A stretch of 64,000 nt of DNA from Knufia peltigerae (taxonomy: Eukaryota > Ascomycota > Eurotiomycetes > Chaetothyriales > Trichomeriaceae), in the NCBI GenBank assembly GCA_030247855.1, contig JAPDRN010000046.1, forward strand, positions 169,787 through 233,786, in the 5' to 3' direction. This document shows positions 32,375-42,450 of this stretch, piece by piece (the first letter of the stretch is position 1; each line of letters opens with the position of its first letter). Both the position numbers and the translations under genes were made by a program. The notes beneath the pieces were generated by a model that saw only the letters and a list, made by a program, of their open reading frames with translations, did not search any database and was not told the DNA's origin.

Positions 32375-33726
32375 CTACATACTAGCCTCGTACCGAAGCA
32401 GCTTTTGCACCCAATCATCCTTCAGTAAAGCATCCACCAATTCATCCCTCATGGGAAGTAGAGGTCTTCTCGGACGTCCTCCGTATCCAAATTGCTTATG
32501 CAATATCAATTTCATGCCGGACACACCGACTCGTTGAACGCCACCATCAGCATTACTGATCAACTCCTGCAAGCGCTGTGCATCAGCGTATGCTTCAGGG
32601 GATAGATGAGCCCTTTCACACAGCTGCCATAGCTTGACGCATGATTTCTATACCCAAAATATGAGCCACTGATCAAATCGGTGCAAAGGCTACTTACCGG
32701 TACAAAGTTAGAAATGGCTGTGATCGCACCCGAAGAATGCACAGCCATGCTCGGCAGAAGGATATCGATAAAGCCATCAATTGCACTAAAATAGGGGATT
32801 GTCTGTCCGTCTGTCTTTGCGCCGTCTTGGGTCGTCTGATGGTACCGTCTGGGGTACAAGGCCTGGAATCCGGGATCCCGCAAAGTTGATGTGATTCTTC
32901 CTATTTTGCCAACGTTGGCGCAGCTGGCAGACAAAAACGGTTGACCGTCAGTGAGATCAGGTGAGATCTGGAGCACACGGAAGCTTACGTGAATTTCATG
33001 CCACAGACGTTGGGTGCCTTTTTGACCATGTCGATCACAAAATCGGAATCCATATCAATGCCGGATGATACTGCAGGGAAATTGTATACAATCCTTGCAG
33101 TGCTTAGCCGAGGTTGACGGGAGTGCTTTGAAATACTTACAGTGGAATAGGAGATGCTTCGCTCACATCTATGATGTACTGCTTCACAGCAAACATGTTG
33201 TCTGCTTTTAGTGCACCAGCATAGTAGCCTGGTGGAATGAGCATCACGAAGTCAGCACCAGCCAGAGCGGCGGATTTCGCCAGCTCGATGGATTCTCGTG
33301 TTGAGCTCGACCCTACACCCGTTATGACTGGGATACCCTTGGTTGCCGGTGACATGTCAAGGACTTCGCGAGTTATCTTGACGAGATGGGTGCGTTCGCT
33401 TGCAGACTGGGAGTGGTCGTCATGTTAATTGGTTGCTGCACTCGGAGGCAAGGATGTGCCTACAAGATGACATCCCTCGCCCATGGTGCCTGAAATGACT
33501 GGAATACTACCCGCCGTCGAGACATCTAGAGTCCAATTAGCAAACACAACCTCTGGGTTCTATACGATGGTGATCAACGTGTCACGACTCAGGTACTCCG
33601 CTGATCTCGTCTCTGCTGGACCGGCTTACATTGAAGATGTCTCCGGAAAGTCTCAACGTCGATGTCTTCGTTGTCGAGGAAAAAGGTAGGGACAGCAGTA
33701 TAGATTCCTGCGGGAAGTGTCTTCAT
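32375..33726 (-). CDS. DapA-family (dihydrodipicolinate synthase-like) aldolase
   Basis: Six exons joined in phase: 33630-33726, 33464-33525, 33141-33406, 32989-33093, 32698-32923 and 32375-32647, giving 342 residues. Family marks: a start MKTLPAGIYTAVPTFF, SGTMGEG (phosphate/carboxylate-binding loop, near residue 45), VITGVGSSSTRESIELAK, IYNFPAVSSGID (with the catalytic Tyr) and the Schiff-base lysine in CGMKFT (residue ~175). Fungal DapA-like proteins do not make lysine; known ones are retro-aldolases for 2-keto-3-deoxy-sugar acids or hydroxy-oxoglutarate. So a carbon-carbon-cleaving catabolic role is likely, giving pyruvate and an aldehyde, but the substrate is inferred only from family and neighbourhood. 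Confidence 0.9.
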
Positions 33727-34386
33727 CTTGCACGTGAGGCTACGAAGGTGCAAATCAACCGGCAACCAACCATAGAGACCTGACCTTAGTGCGAGTGATA
33801 CAACGACAGGAGAGCACGCACATGAATCATGAGCATACAGTGTAATGCGGCGATAACCATGCATGGCTAGTGGTGCGCTGGAGACTTACCGGGGTTCTGG
33901 CGCGGACAATGTTGTTATCATTGAGTTGGGCGTCACTGGGTCGGCCAGGGGCCCGCAGCGCGCAAGCGTTTAGCGATGCCTACTCGCGGCACTCCGTATC
34001 TGACTCTCGCCCAGATCTCCCATAACGATTGTGACAAACATCGTGAACTATCTACTACCATTCTTTTAGAAACCCACTGCAGTTTGGTGGTTCCGGCTAA
34101 CTGGACTCTCTATCCGCAATCTCCTCAATCCACAAGGCTGGTGGACGCCTTATCAACTACTCCACAAGACGGAATGATCATCGCGCGAATGAACAGATTC
34201 GCCGCAATCTTTCCACGGACAAGGACAGAAGCGACGCATCAGCCTCGACCTTTATGACAGGCGGCAGGTTCTCATTTGTGCATTTCAGTCTATAGGTGTG
34301 TCTTACGACAATTGTCGCCATTTACGAGACTTATCGGCTATTAACAGGCACATTTTTCGGGTTCGTCCTTCTATCACTACAAATGA
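33727..34386. other. Intergenic (aldolase upstream region)
   Basis: A 660-bp gap. CTCCGTA at 33992-33998 is a partial form of the recurring intergenic word. The plus frame at 33976-34257 has no domain signal. Confidence 0.4.
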
Positions 34387-35677
34387 TTATCTATCGAGGT
34401 TATCCAAAATCAGCGCAACCTCCTCGTCAGCCGTATCGAGTATATGTGTTGACGGGAATTCTGGTCTCCATCCAATCTTCTCACCATTCCGAGCAGTGAA
34501 TGTGCATAATCCTCCCAGCTGCAGAGGTACAATCTCCTTGGGGCAGCCCAGAGCTGCACCCATATCCGCCATCGTCTCGTCTGACGCTCTCTGTACCGTG
34601 GCGTCCGAGATGATACCTCTCTTGGCCAAGGCGGCCGCCATTCCGGCATACAAATCTTGCCACGCAACACTACCAGGAGATGCCAGGTAATACCCATTCT
34701 TGCCGCTACCGGGATTCTTGTCCGATAATATCTGCCGGAGGAGCTCTAGGTAAAGATGTGCGTTGTCAAGAACGTGGCAGACCGGCCATGTCTACATACA
34801 TCAGTCAGTAGAGGAACTCGGGAGCAATGGCAATCCCCGGTGTTTACGGTCGGGTCTCAACTCACTGGTCTGCCAGAGTCCACGCTGCAAACCCACCCGA
34901 CTGCTTTGGCAGCCTTGACGATGGCGACGGTTTGAATCGAGATGGGATTTCCAAACCCTTCTCCTTTGCCATCTGCAGAAAAAATATGACTTAGTCCGAC
35001 ATCACCGACATGCGCAGCGCAGATTACGTACAGACAATGCATGGAACGAAGATATAAGCGCGGACTCCGTGGCTTTCTGCCTGCTCTATCACAGTGTTGT
35101 TGGTTGCAATTGCCTGGAGAAACGTCAACGGACACGCTCTGTAATGTAGTCTTGATAATGCGAAGCTCACCGAGTTCATCAGAGGGATGGCCGATTTTTG
35201 AGCCCTCTGAATGTCATAGAGCCCGAGTTCATCATCATAAAGTGGTCGATCAGTTGGAGCTCCAGCATGGCTCGAAAATATCTTCGCTCCGCTTGTCTTC
35301 AGAAAGAAGTCAGAATCTATGCCAGCAGGGTAGTCTGGACATCTCACATGTAGGAAATGAACATCTCGACCAGTGGCTTTCTTCACCTCAGCTAGTGCTT
35401 TGATGAAATTGACCTGTAACTCCGAGCGCATCGCATCTATCAAGAAGAATACGATGGTGATTTTGTTCGCGACAATGAATTCCTTCGTAGCCACCTCATC
35501 TTTTGTGTCGAAGGTAGTAGATTCCGCTCCGTACTGCTTCACAGCATTGGCCTGGCCAGCTGTCCGAACGAGGGCGTACAGCTTCTCATATGGTGGCAGG
35601 CCGGCACTTTCCAAGCGAGCCAGAAGAGTGCCACCGAGGTAGCCCGACGCCCCTGTAATGAGAATTCTATGCGCCAT
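34387..35677 (-). CDS. NAD-dependent epimerase/reductase-like (extended SDR) protein
   Basis: Five exons joined in phase: 35348-35677, 35171-35296, 35032-35113, 34866-34972 and 34387-34791, giving 349 residues. The start is MAHRILITGASGYLGGTLL, whose GASGYLGG is the extended-SDR dinucleotide loop. FFLIDAMRS follows at the beta-4 position. The later segment IFVPCIVYGKGEGFGNP and the DNAHLYLELL block are typical of fungal NAD-epimerase/nucleoside-diphosphate-sugar-epimerase-like proteins. The classic YxxxK is not obvious, so the reaction is uncertain. It stands head-to-head with the ribosomal P0 gene and is the outer gene of the presumed catabolic block. Confidence 0.88.
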
Positions 35678-36182
35678 GATGAGCACCTCTTTGTGAGAAG
35701 CGAACAACGGCGTGCTTCCCCGATCACTTTGCTACCACCTTTTATAGTCAAAGATTCCGGAAGATAGACGCACGTTGAGACTACGGCAACGACGCGTGCA
35801 TTGCAACTCAACGGCCCTTTCCCCATTCAACGAGCGCAGGTGGCTGTGAGAAAATACATTACTTCAGATGACCTCCATACACGATTGCACCCCGTACCAA
35901 ACCTCCATGTCTCCAACGGCCTCCTCCAACACGAATCCCATCTCCAATCATGCTTACCTAATTCAATTTGAAAATGCTAGATGGGAACGAGATTTGGCCT
36001 AGTGCAACAGGCTCTTATGTAATCATCCTTTCACGCCAAGGCTAGCTATCACACACGAAATTTCATGATTTCAAGGTCCGCAGCGCAGTCCGAGAAGTTC
36101 ATCGCATACCTCAACAAACACTTCAAAAATCAACTGCGCATTAATTTGCCCTTAAATATCCTAACTTCAACCCTAAGAAGTC
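35678..36182. promoter_or_regulatory. Divergent promoter of epimerase-like and ribosomal P0 genes
   Basis: A 505-bp gap. Upstream of P0 the sequence is pyrimidine-poor and AT-rich with no TATA box; no named ribosomal-protein promoter element was recognised. Confidence 0.3.
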
Positions 36183-37283
36183 ATGGGGGGCAAAACTGGA
36201 ACTAAAGCTGTCTACTTCGACAAGCTCAAGGCCTTGCTCGACGAGTACAAGTCCATCTTCATTGTCAGTCTTCCGCAATCCTAGAGATTTCGATTTATAC
36301 TGACGCAAAGCATAGGTCAGCGTCGACAATGTCTCATCTCAGCAGATGCACGAAATCCGTCAATCCCTCCGAGGTGAAGCTGTGGTTTTGATGGGCAAGA
36401 ACACCATGGTGCGACGTGCGCTCAAGGGTTTCATCGGCGAGAACCCAGAGTACGAGCGTCTTTTGCCTCACGTCAAGGGTTAGTTGGGTCAGGAACATAT
36501 GGTGCAAAATGCTGACTGTGGTAGGAAATGTCGGATTTATTTTCACCAACGGTGACTTGAAGGCCACTCGTGACAAAATCCTTTCGAACCGTGTTGCCGC
36601 CCCTGCCCGTGCTGGTGCTGTGGCTCCTGGCGACGTCTACGTACCTGCTGGAAACACTGGTATGGAACCCGGCAAGACCTCTTTCTTCCAGGCCCTCGGT
36701 GTCCCTACCAAAATTGCTCGTGGTACCATCGAAATCACCACCGATCTCAAGTTGGTCGAAGCTGGCGCAAAAGTTGGTGCATCAGAAGCTACGCTTCTCA
36801 ACATGTTGAACATCTCTCCTTTCACCTACGGCATGAAGGTGCAACAAGTCTACGAGGAGGGTCAGACCTTCGCCCCAGAGGTCTTGGATGTCGAGGAGGC
36901 TCAGTTGCTCAAGGTGCTGTCGTCCGCGATCGCAACCATCACCACCATCTCTCTTGCTGCCAACTACCCAACTCTTCCATCCGTCATTCATAGCTTGGTC
37001 AACGGCTACAAGAACCTCATATCTGTTGCTCTTGAGGTGGACTACAGCTGGGAGGCCATTGAGGAGCTCAAGGACCGCATTGCCAACCCTGACAAGTACG
37101 CTTCAGCTGCACCAGCAGCCGCTGCGGCTTCCGCAGGCGGTGCTGCTCCAGCTGCTGCCAAGGAAGAAGAGAAGGAAGAGGAGAAGGAGGAAAGCGAAGA
37201 TGAAGGTAAGTTGAATTCAGCTCATATCTTTGCTTTAATTATTGCTAACGCTACTCCCAGGCTTCGGTGGTCTCTTCGACTAG
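36183..37283 (+). CDS. RPP0: 60S acidic ribosomal protein P0
   Basis: Four exons, 36183-36263, 36316-36478, 36525-37205 and 37261-37283, give 315 residues, close to yeast P0 (312). Blocks in order: MGGKTGTKAVYFDKL, VDNVSSQQMHEIRQSLRG, LMGKNTMVRRALKGF (rRNA contact), the P1/P2-binding helices in the region EVLDVEEAQLLKVL, then an Ala-rich hinge, an acidic Lys/Glu tract and the C-terminal tail. The tail reads SEDEGFGGLFD, with the last 23 nt on their own exon; this tail recruits elongation factors to the ribosomal stalk. The first intron uses the donor GTCAGT. It is a highly expressed housekeeping gene. Confidence 0.97.
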
Positions 37284-37805
37284 ATGGCTTGAGAATTGCG
37301 CTTTGTCTAGTAGTACAGGACACTCCATGGCATGGACAAATCCTATGATAGTCATACGACATAGATGCAATGACATGCAATGCAGAAACCCACTTTTCGT
37401 ACTCACAGGTACCAGTCGTGACGAGCGAGCACATCCATTTGCTGTTTTTTTAGGTAAGCATGAATTCTCTCTTTTCTCCTCTTCGATGGTGTGATGATCC
37501 ATTTTTAACACCGAGAACTTGTTCACTGAAGAACAAAACAACGCAACAACACTCTAATTTTTTACTGACTTCCCACTCCCTCACTTCTTTACGTCAATAT
37601 ATGTCATGAATTACGTGCTGATTGGTTCAGAAGCAGTTGCTGTCGTATTTGCGGGATCGCACCTGTTGCATTGCATTGATTTCATCAATCCTCGAGACGA
37701 TTCTTCGCCCATGTCGCCAGAGGTGATTCCCTTCCAAGGCTATCTGCGACCAGATCGTCTTGTATATATAAGTCAACTAGACGTGTTCTCGATTGATGCT
37801 GAGGC
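37284..37805. other. Convergent intergenic region (P0 and BSP-type gene)
   Basis: A 522-bp gap. A 67-codon ATG frame on the plus strand (37606-37809) runs just into the 3' end of the opposite gene; it lacks domain signals and is left uncalled. Confidence 0.4.
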
Positions 37806-38716
37806 TTAGGGACCAGACTCTCTAGCTTTGCTGTCTTCACTCGCTTCCAATTTCTCCTTCTCATCCAAGTTGATTATTTCTAATTGCGATTCCGTGCTCG
37901 GCTCTCGTGACATGCGAGGAGCCGTATGCTCGTCACTGACACTCCACGTCTTCTTATACTTCGCCCACAGGCTATCAATTGAATGTCCAAAGAGATTAAG
38001 CCAGAACTTCTTCTCATCGTATTTCTCGTTGCCCATAGTTTCGTTCATTCTGCTCACGGTTCCTTGGCCATGTTCATCCTCCAACCATTCCAAGAACCAA
38101 GCTGTTTTCTGGTAGCCTTCATCCCACTTCTGTCCTCGGTTCTCAGGTGATTTGTTCCAATGTGGAGGCGCAAGACCTGCCTTTAATCTGACAAAGTCCG
38201 CGATACCTTCAATCAAGCCTCCGGGAGCGGTGCCGTGGCAATTGTTCTGGAAACCTACTTGGTGTCAGGATATTGAAATTCGTGTTTCCGGGCTTGAACC
38301 ATCAAGAATGGGTTTGATGGGATGATCAGCAAAATGGGAAAGCTCTTACAATGCACCATTTCGTGTGTAATAACACCGGCTATTTCATGCCTTACCCCTG
38401 CAAAATTCCTGGAAAGCACTCCGTTCACGTAGTCAAGAGACAGATGGATTTCTTTATGGAGATCATCCAGCTGCAGCCCGGTGGTGTAGGCAACACCACC
38501 CATGCCCCGAAGAACTACTGTAACAGATCTGACCTTGGGGATCAGACCCGACCCATGGGCAACATATAAGTGTTCAAGAACATGCTCGATCGCACGTGTG
38601 AGAAAAAGCCCACTGTCAAGGGCAGAAGACGCGACTTGGCTGGCCGGATGGCTGATGTCGTCCAGATGGAGTCGAAGTGTTGGTTTATGATGCAGATGGG
38701 GAATCGGTGCAGGCAT
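37806..38716 (-). CDS. Basic secretory protein (BSP)-type putative metallopeptidase
   Basis: Two exons, 38350-38716 and 37806-38254, give 271 residues. The zinc-peptidase helix THEMVHCFQNN (HExxH, residues ~117-127) spans the intron; acceptor AG at 38255-38256 was chosen because it continues this motif in frame. It is followed by GGLIEGIADFVRLKAGLAPPHW and then ENRGQKWDEGYQKTAWFLEWLE, both diagnostic of the plant/fungal basic-secretory-protein family. No signal peptide is evident at MPAPIPHLHHKP, so the protein is probably intracellular despite the family name. A C-terminal acidic/lysine tail of ~50 residues is specific to this protein. The substrate is unknown. Confidence 0.88.
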
Positions 38717-39549
38717 CTCGCTAGCAATCTTCGAGAACTTTCACAACTGGGATAGTCAATACTGGAAACTTGATTGTGCACAAGCTGCACAGAAAGAATA
38801 GTCCATCAACGATGAAAACCAGGGGCACATAATACGAGATGATCGGAGCCTCGTCGTATTTTTGGCGTCCTTGCAGCCTTGTCATTGATCACGCGCAGAG
38901 TCAAAACCTGATTAAGCAGGTGAGCCGGTGTTATTGCCCACAGTAAACATTGTGTGATTGGGCGCCAAAGAACGTCACTGCCAAGAAGATGGTCGGTTCT
39001 CAAAACAAACAGCCCTCTCTCGCCTACCAGAGTCTGTATCTTCCATCACACGCCCACAACCATCGCCTCAATGTACACGCGCATCCTTGCAGAAGTGTCA
39101 CGATATCGTCGCGAAGGCGCAGTAGTCGAACTCAGTTGACCTGATCCGGTACGTTTCCCAATCCTACAAATATGAGGCCCATCCCAACTTCTGCGTCTTT
39201 CACCCCCGATCCCATCTCACACAACGTGCCTCTGCATCAACAAGCGAGCTTTATCCACACTGCACCCAAAACACTCATATCTGCACTGCAAAATTCCATT
39301 GCTGCATTGCTATTCTTTGTCTGTTGTATCCGTCTCCAACAGTTTTTATTTCAGAGCGCGTCGTTCAACCGTGGGATCTCGCGTTGGCACTCGGTCAACA
39401 TGGGATCTCTCAGAAAAATGGGCTTTTTGCTCAAAGACCAGTCAGCATAGGTTGCTGACAATACTCGCGCTTCAGCTAAGAAATTTGACAAATCGATCGC
39501 GACAGCTGGAAGGTCTCTGTACTTCTCCTTCGTCGCTGCCAGAGCCAAG
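38717..39549. promoter_or_regulatory. Divergent upstream region of BSP-type and CLASP genes
   Basis: An 833-bp gap. The frame upstream of the CLASP ATG is open back to a TAG at about 39468-39470 that itself could be an intron acceptor, so part of this region may be CLASP 5' exon. No TOG-like sequence was found here. Confidence 0.4.
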
Positions 39550-42450
39550 ATGCTCGGCAAAACTTATGTTGATGTCCTCAACCTTTTGCAGTACGAATTC
39601 ACGCTTCCTGAGACTGAAGAAACCTGGAAGAGGCGTCAGGATCTTCTCTCTCAACTGTGCGACATCTTCGAAAACCGTAGGGAAAATGTTCCCCTCCCCA
39701 AAGACTTCGTCGAAAGAGTCAAGGCCATATTACCATCGATCGTCGAAGCAGTCTCATCCGAACGTACCACCTTATCTTCTCAAGCCTGCCGTACCGTTTC
39801 TCAAATTGCACGCAACCTTGACCATCAGCTTCAGCCTCAGCTCGACATCCTCCTGCCAGCCCTCATTGCTCACTGCGGTTCTACCAAAAGCGTGAATCAG
39901 AAGAATGCCAACGATGCGATCTCTACCCTCTGCAAGCATGCTGGTTACAGCTCACGTCTCTTCTACCACATCACTGCCGCCTTCAGAGACAAGCGAATTC
40001 CTCCCCGTACCTTTGCACCAGAATGGTTGCGTATCCTTTTGAGCAATTATCGGACACAAATGGACGCAGAAAGGGATGGCCATGCTGCTCAGAAGGCTAT
40101 TTTCCAAGGCCTCACCGATGGACAAGTCAAGGTTAGAGAGAATTCTCGTGCAGTTTACTGGGAATTCGCCAAGTATGATGCCCAGGGAGCCCGCATGATT
40201 ATGGGCGGACTGAACTCTCATGCTCAAGCTGCGCTCCGCGACGATGCTCACAACCCAGACAAACCAGCCAAACCCGTTAGGGTTCCTAGGCCTGACTCAG
40301 CTCTTGCTCAGATTAAGGCACAATCGAAGCAACGCATGCAACATCGTGGTTACACACCAGCATCGGTCAAGCAAGATGATTTAGCCTTTGGCTCGATGGA
40401 GGGTATAAATCCCACACCTGACGAAAAGCAGTCCGCACTGAAAGCTGCCCATGAGCATACGAAAGACAAGCATACTCAGGAAATTGCTCATCATCCAGAG
40501 ACGGTCGCAAACTCCCGCCACGGCTCTCGTCCAAACTCTCAAAAGTCGTCTAAGGACTCTAAGTTCGAAACCGCAAAAGATACCAAGTCTGCCAGTCCTC
40601 AGACTGCACATGGCGATGCACGGCCACTGTTGTCTGCACCAGTCAGAAGAGGACGTATTGTTGCTACACCCATCGCGCCTGTGTCACATACCTCACATAC
40701 CTCTCAACGCCCTGGTTCTCGTGGCGAACCTGGCAAGAAGACTACTGACAAGACCTCGACCGAGAAATCGTCTGGCAGGCAAACCCCTATCTCACACACC
40801 AACAAAGATTCCGTCTCTTCAACTGCCAGTCATCACCGTAAGACTGTCAGTCGTCACGACACCATTCGAGCTGAAGCAAAGGAACTCACCACATCCACAC
40901 ATGGGACAAATGGAAAGCGAAACGGTCGTCAGACACCAGTTATCGCCGAAGATAAAGAGTCATCTACTCCTGCCAACCTCGAATCCGCAAAACGGGATGA
41001 ACGTTCAGTCCCACACGTAGTCGAAGAGAAATACATGTCAGCCCCTGCTGCTTACAAAGACATTCTCAAGGAGAACGTGCCCACAGAACAAGGGCCCTTT
41101 GCCTCAACCCTGCCTCTGCGCCCCGTCCAGATATTCGCACCTGAAATGCAGATGCCGCCTCCCGAACATCCCAGTGACAGGACCAATCCCATCGAATACA
41201 TTCCTGACGGGAAGGAGAACACCAATATCATATCAAAACAAGGTCACAAATCCCCAACCCGATCGTCACACCAATCACCGAGTCGATCCCCGAAACGCTC
41301 TCCCGTCCGACGCAATAGTATTGCATCTGCTAAAAAGTCACTAGCCACTGCCATGGAATTTCTCCGTCACGGAACGTTGGACGCATTGGGCTATCGCAGA
41401 CTTAGAAAGCTGATTGAAAGCCACCCAAGTGTTTTGATCACTCGTCAATCACAGTTCAATGAATTGTTTGAACTTCTAATTTCTAACCTGACTTCCATAG
41501 ATGAAATCGCCGAACCACGAGAAAAGCGTATCGGGAATCTCAATCATCCAGCCTACAACAGACACACTATGGTTATTATCCTTGTGGACCTCTTCAATCA
41601 GTATCCTCAGTATCCGGAACCGCATCCAGGGATGACTTTGTGCGCGCTTATTGTGGCGAGAAGTAATCATGGTTCCGGCTGGGCCTCAGCGCTGGCAGCA
41701 ATTGACATGACTGCTCTCAACCTCTGTAACAGCACTCCACATCCTCTCCCGGCGATCGACGCAGTGTTGGACACGTTGCAATCTGTCGAAGCTATCATCA
41801 ATGCCAGTGACCCAATCAACACTCCTGACTCCAATGTCACGCAACTCCTGAACAGCCTGAGGAGTGTTGCATCTGATTTTGGTCCTGATAAACCTCAATT
41901 CTCATCCCGACTACCACTTGTTTTGGCTTTTGGCCTAAATGTTCTCGTCTTTCTTCTAGACAGAGTCACTGCACTTGGTCAGACACTCTATACCATTCAG
42001 GAGGATCGTTTGGCATCCTACGCAGAACGTCTGCTCTCAACCTACGCATCCCTGATGAGACGAAACATCATTGACTTCTGCAGCGCTTTGCATCATATCA
42101 TCAAGCCTGAGAGAAGATTCTATAACTACTTCAGCAAGGAATCCGACAAGAACCTTATTCATTACTACGTTGCCGGTGCTTCTGGCACGCTTTCCGGCAG
42201 CTTTGGCAGCACATCGCGCGCCGTCATGCCAGAAGAAGACTACGATTACATGGAAGAGGAGCCCTCGACTTATGACCCAACCTCACAGACATCAGCCGAT
42301 TGGAAGACACTCGGAACTACTTTAAGGCATGGAATGCATGGACAACAAATTGGTTCGCCAAATCTTAATATGGGTGTTGCTGCTTCAACTGCAGCTCCGG
42401 GAGGATCATCGCACAACTGGGAAGTCTTGGGGACAGCTGTCGACGAATGA
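39550..42450 (+). CDS. STU1: CLASP-family microtubule-associated protein (Stu1-like)
   Basis: An intronless 966-residue frame from the ATG at 39550. Residues ~15-215 form one CLASP_N/TOG domain (ETEETWKRRQDLLSQLCDI, ERTTLSSQACRTVSQIAR, then NANDAISTLCKHAGYSS), corresponding to the second TOG of larger CLASPs. Residues ~250-610 are disordered and Ser/Lys/Pro-rich, with an SR-type patch (SPSRSPKRSPVRR, near residue 585) expected to contact microtubules. Residues ~620-900 are a C-terminal helical CLASP domain. CLASPs rescue and stabilise microtubules at the spindle midzone and kinetochores. The first TOG of typical ascomycete Stu1 is not seen; a missed 5' exon cannot be excluded. Confidence 0.82.
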   Translation: MLGKTYVDVLNLLQYEFTLPETEETWKRRQDLLSQLCDIFENRRENVPLPKDFVERVKAILPSIVEAVSSERTTLSSQACRTVSQIARNLDHQLQPQLDILLPALIAHCGSTKSVNQKNANDAISTLCKHAGYSSRLFYHITAAFRDKRIPPRTFAPEWLRILLSNYRTQMDAERDGHAAQKAIFQGLTDGQVKVRENSRAVYWEFAKYDAQGARMIMGGLNSHAQAALRDDAHNPDKPAKPVRVPRPDSALAQIKAQSKQRMQHRGYTPASVKQDDLAFGSMEGINPTPDEKQSALKAAHEHTKDKHTQEIAHHPETVANSRHGSRPNSQKSSKDSKFETAKDTKSASPQTAHGDARPLLSAPVRRGRIVATPIAPVSHTSHTSQRPGSRGEPGKKTTDKTSTEKSSGRQTPISHTNKDSVSSTASHHRKTVSRHDTIRAEAKELTTSTHGTNGKRNGRQTPVIAEDKESSTPANLESAKRDERSVPHVVEEKYMSAPAAYKDILKENVPTEQGPFASTLPLRPVQIFAPEMQMPPPEHPSDRTNPIEYIPDGKENTNIISKQGHKSPTRSSHQSPSRSPKRSPVRRNSIASAKKSLATAMEFLRHGTLDALGYRRLRKLIESHPSVLITRQSQFNELFELLISNLTSIDEIAEPREKRIGNLNHPAYNRHTMVIILVDLFNQYPQYPEPHPGMTLCALIVARSNHGSGWASALAAIDMTALNLCNSTPHPLPAIDAVLDTLQSVEAIINASDPINTPDSNVTQLLNSLRSVASDFGPDKPQFSSRLPLVLAFGLNVLVFLLDRVTALGQTLYTIQEDRLASYAERLLSTYASLMRRNIIDFCSALHHIIKPERRFYNYFSKESDKNLIHYYVAGASGTLSGSFGSTSRAVMPEEDYDYMEEEPSTYDPTSQTSADWKTLGTTLRHGMHGQQIGSPNLNMGVAASTAAPGGSSHNWEVLGTAVDE

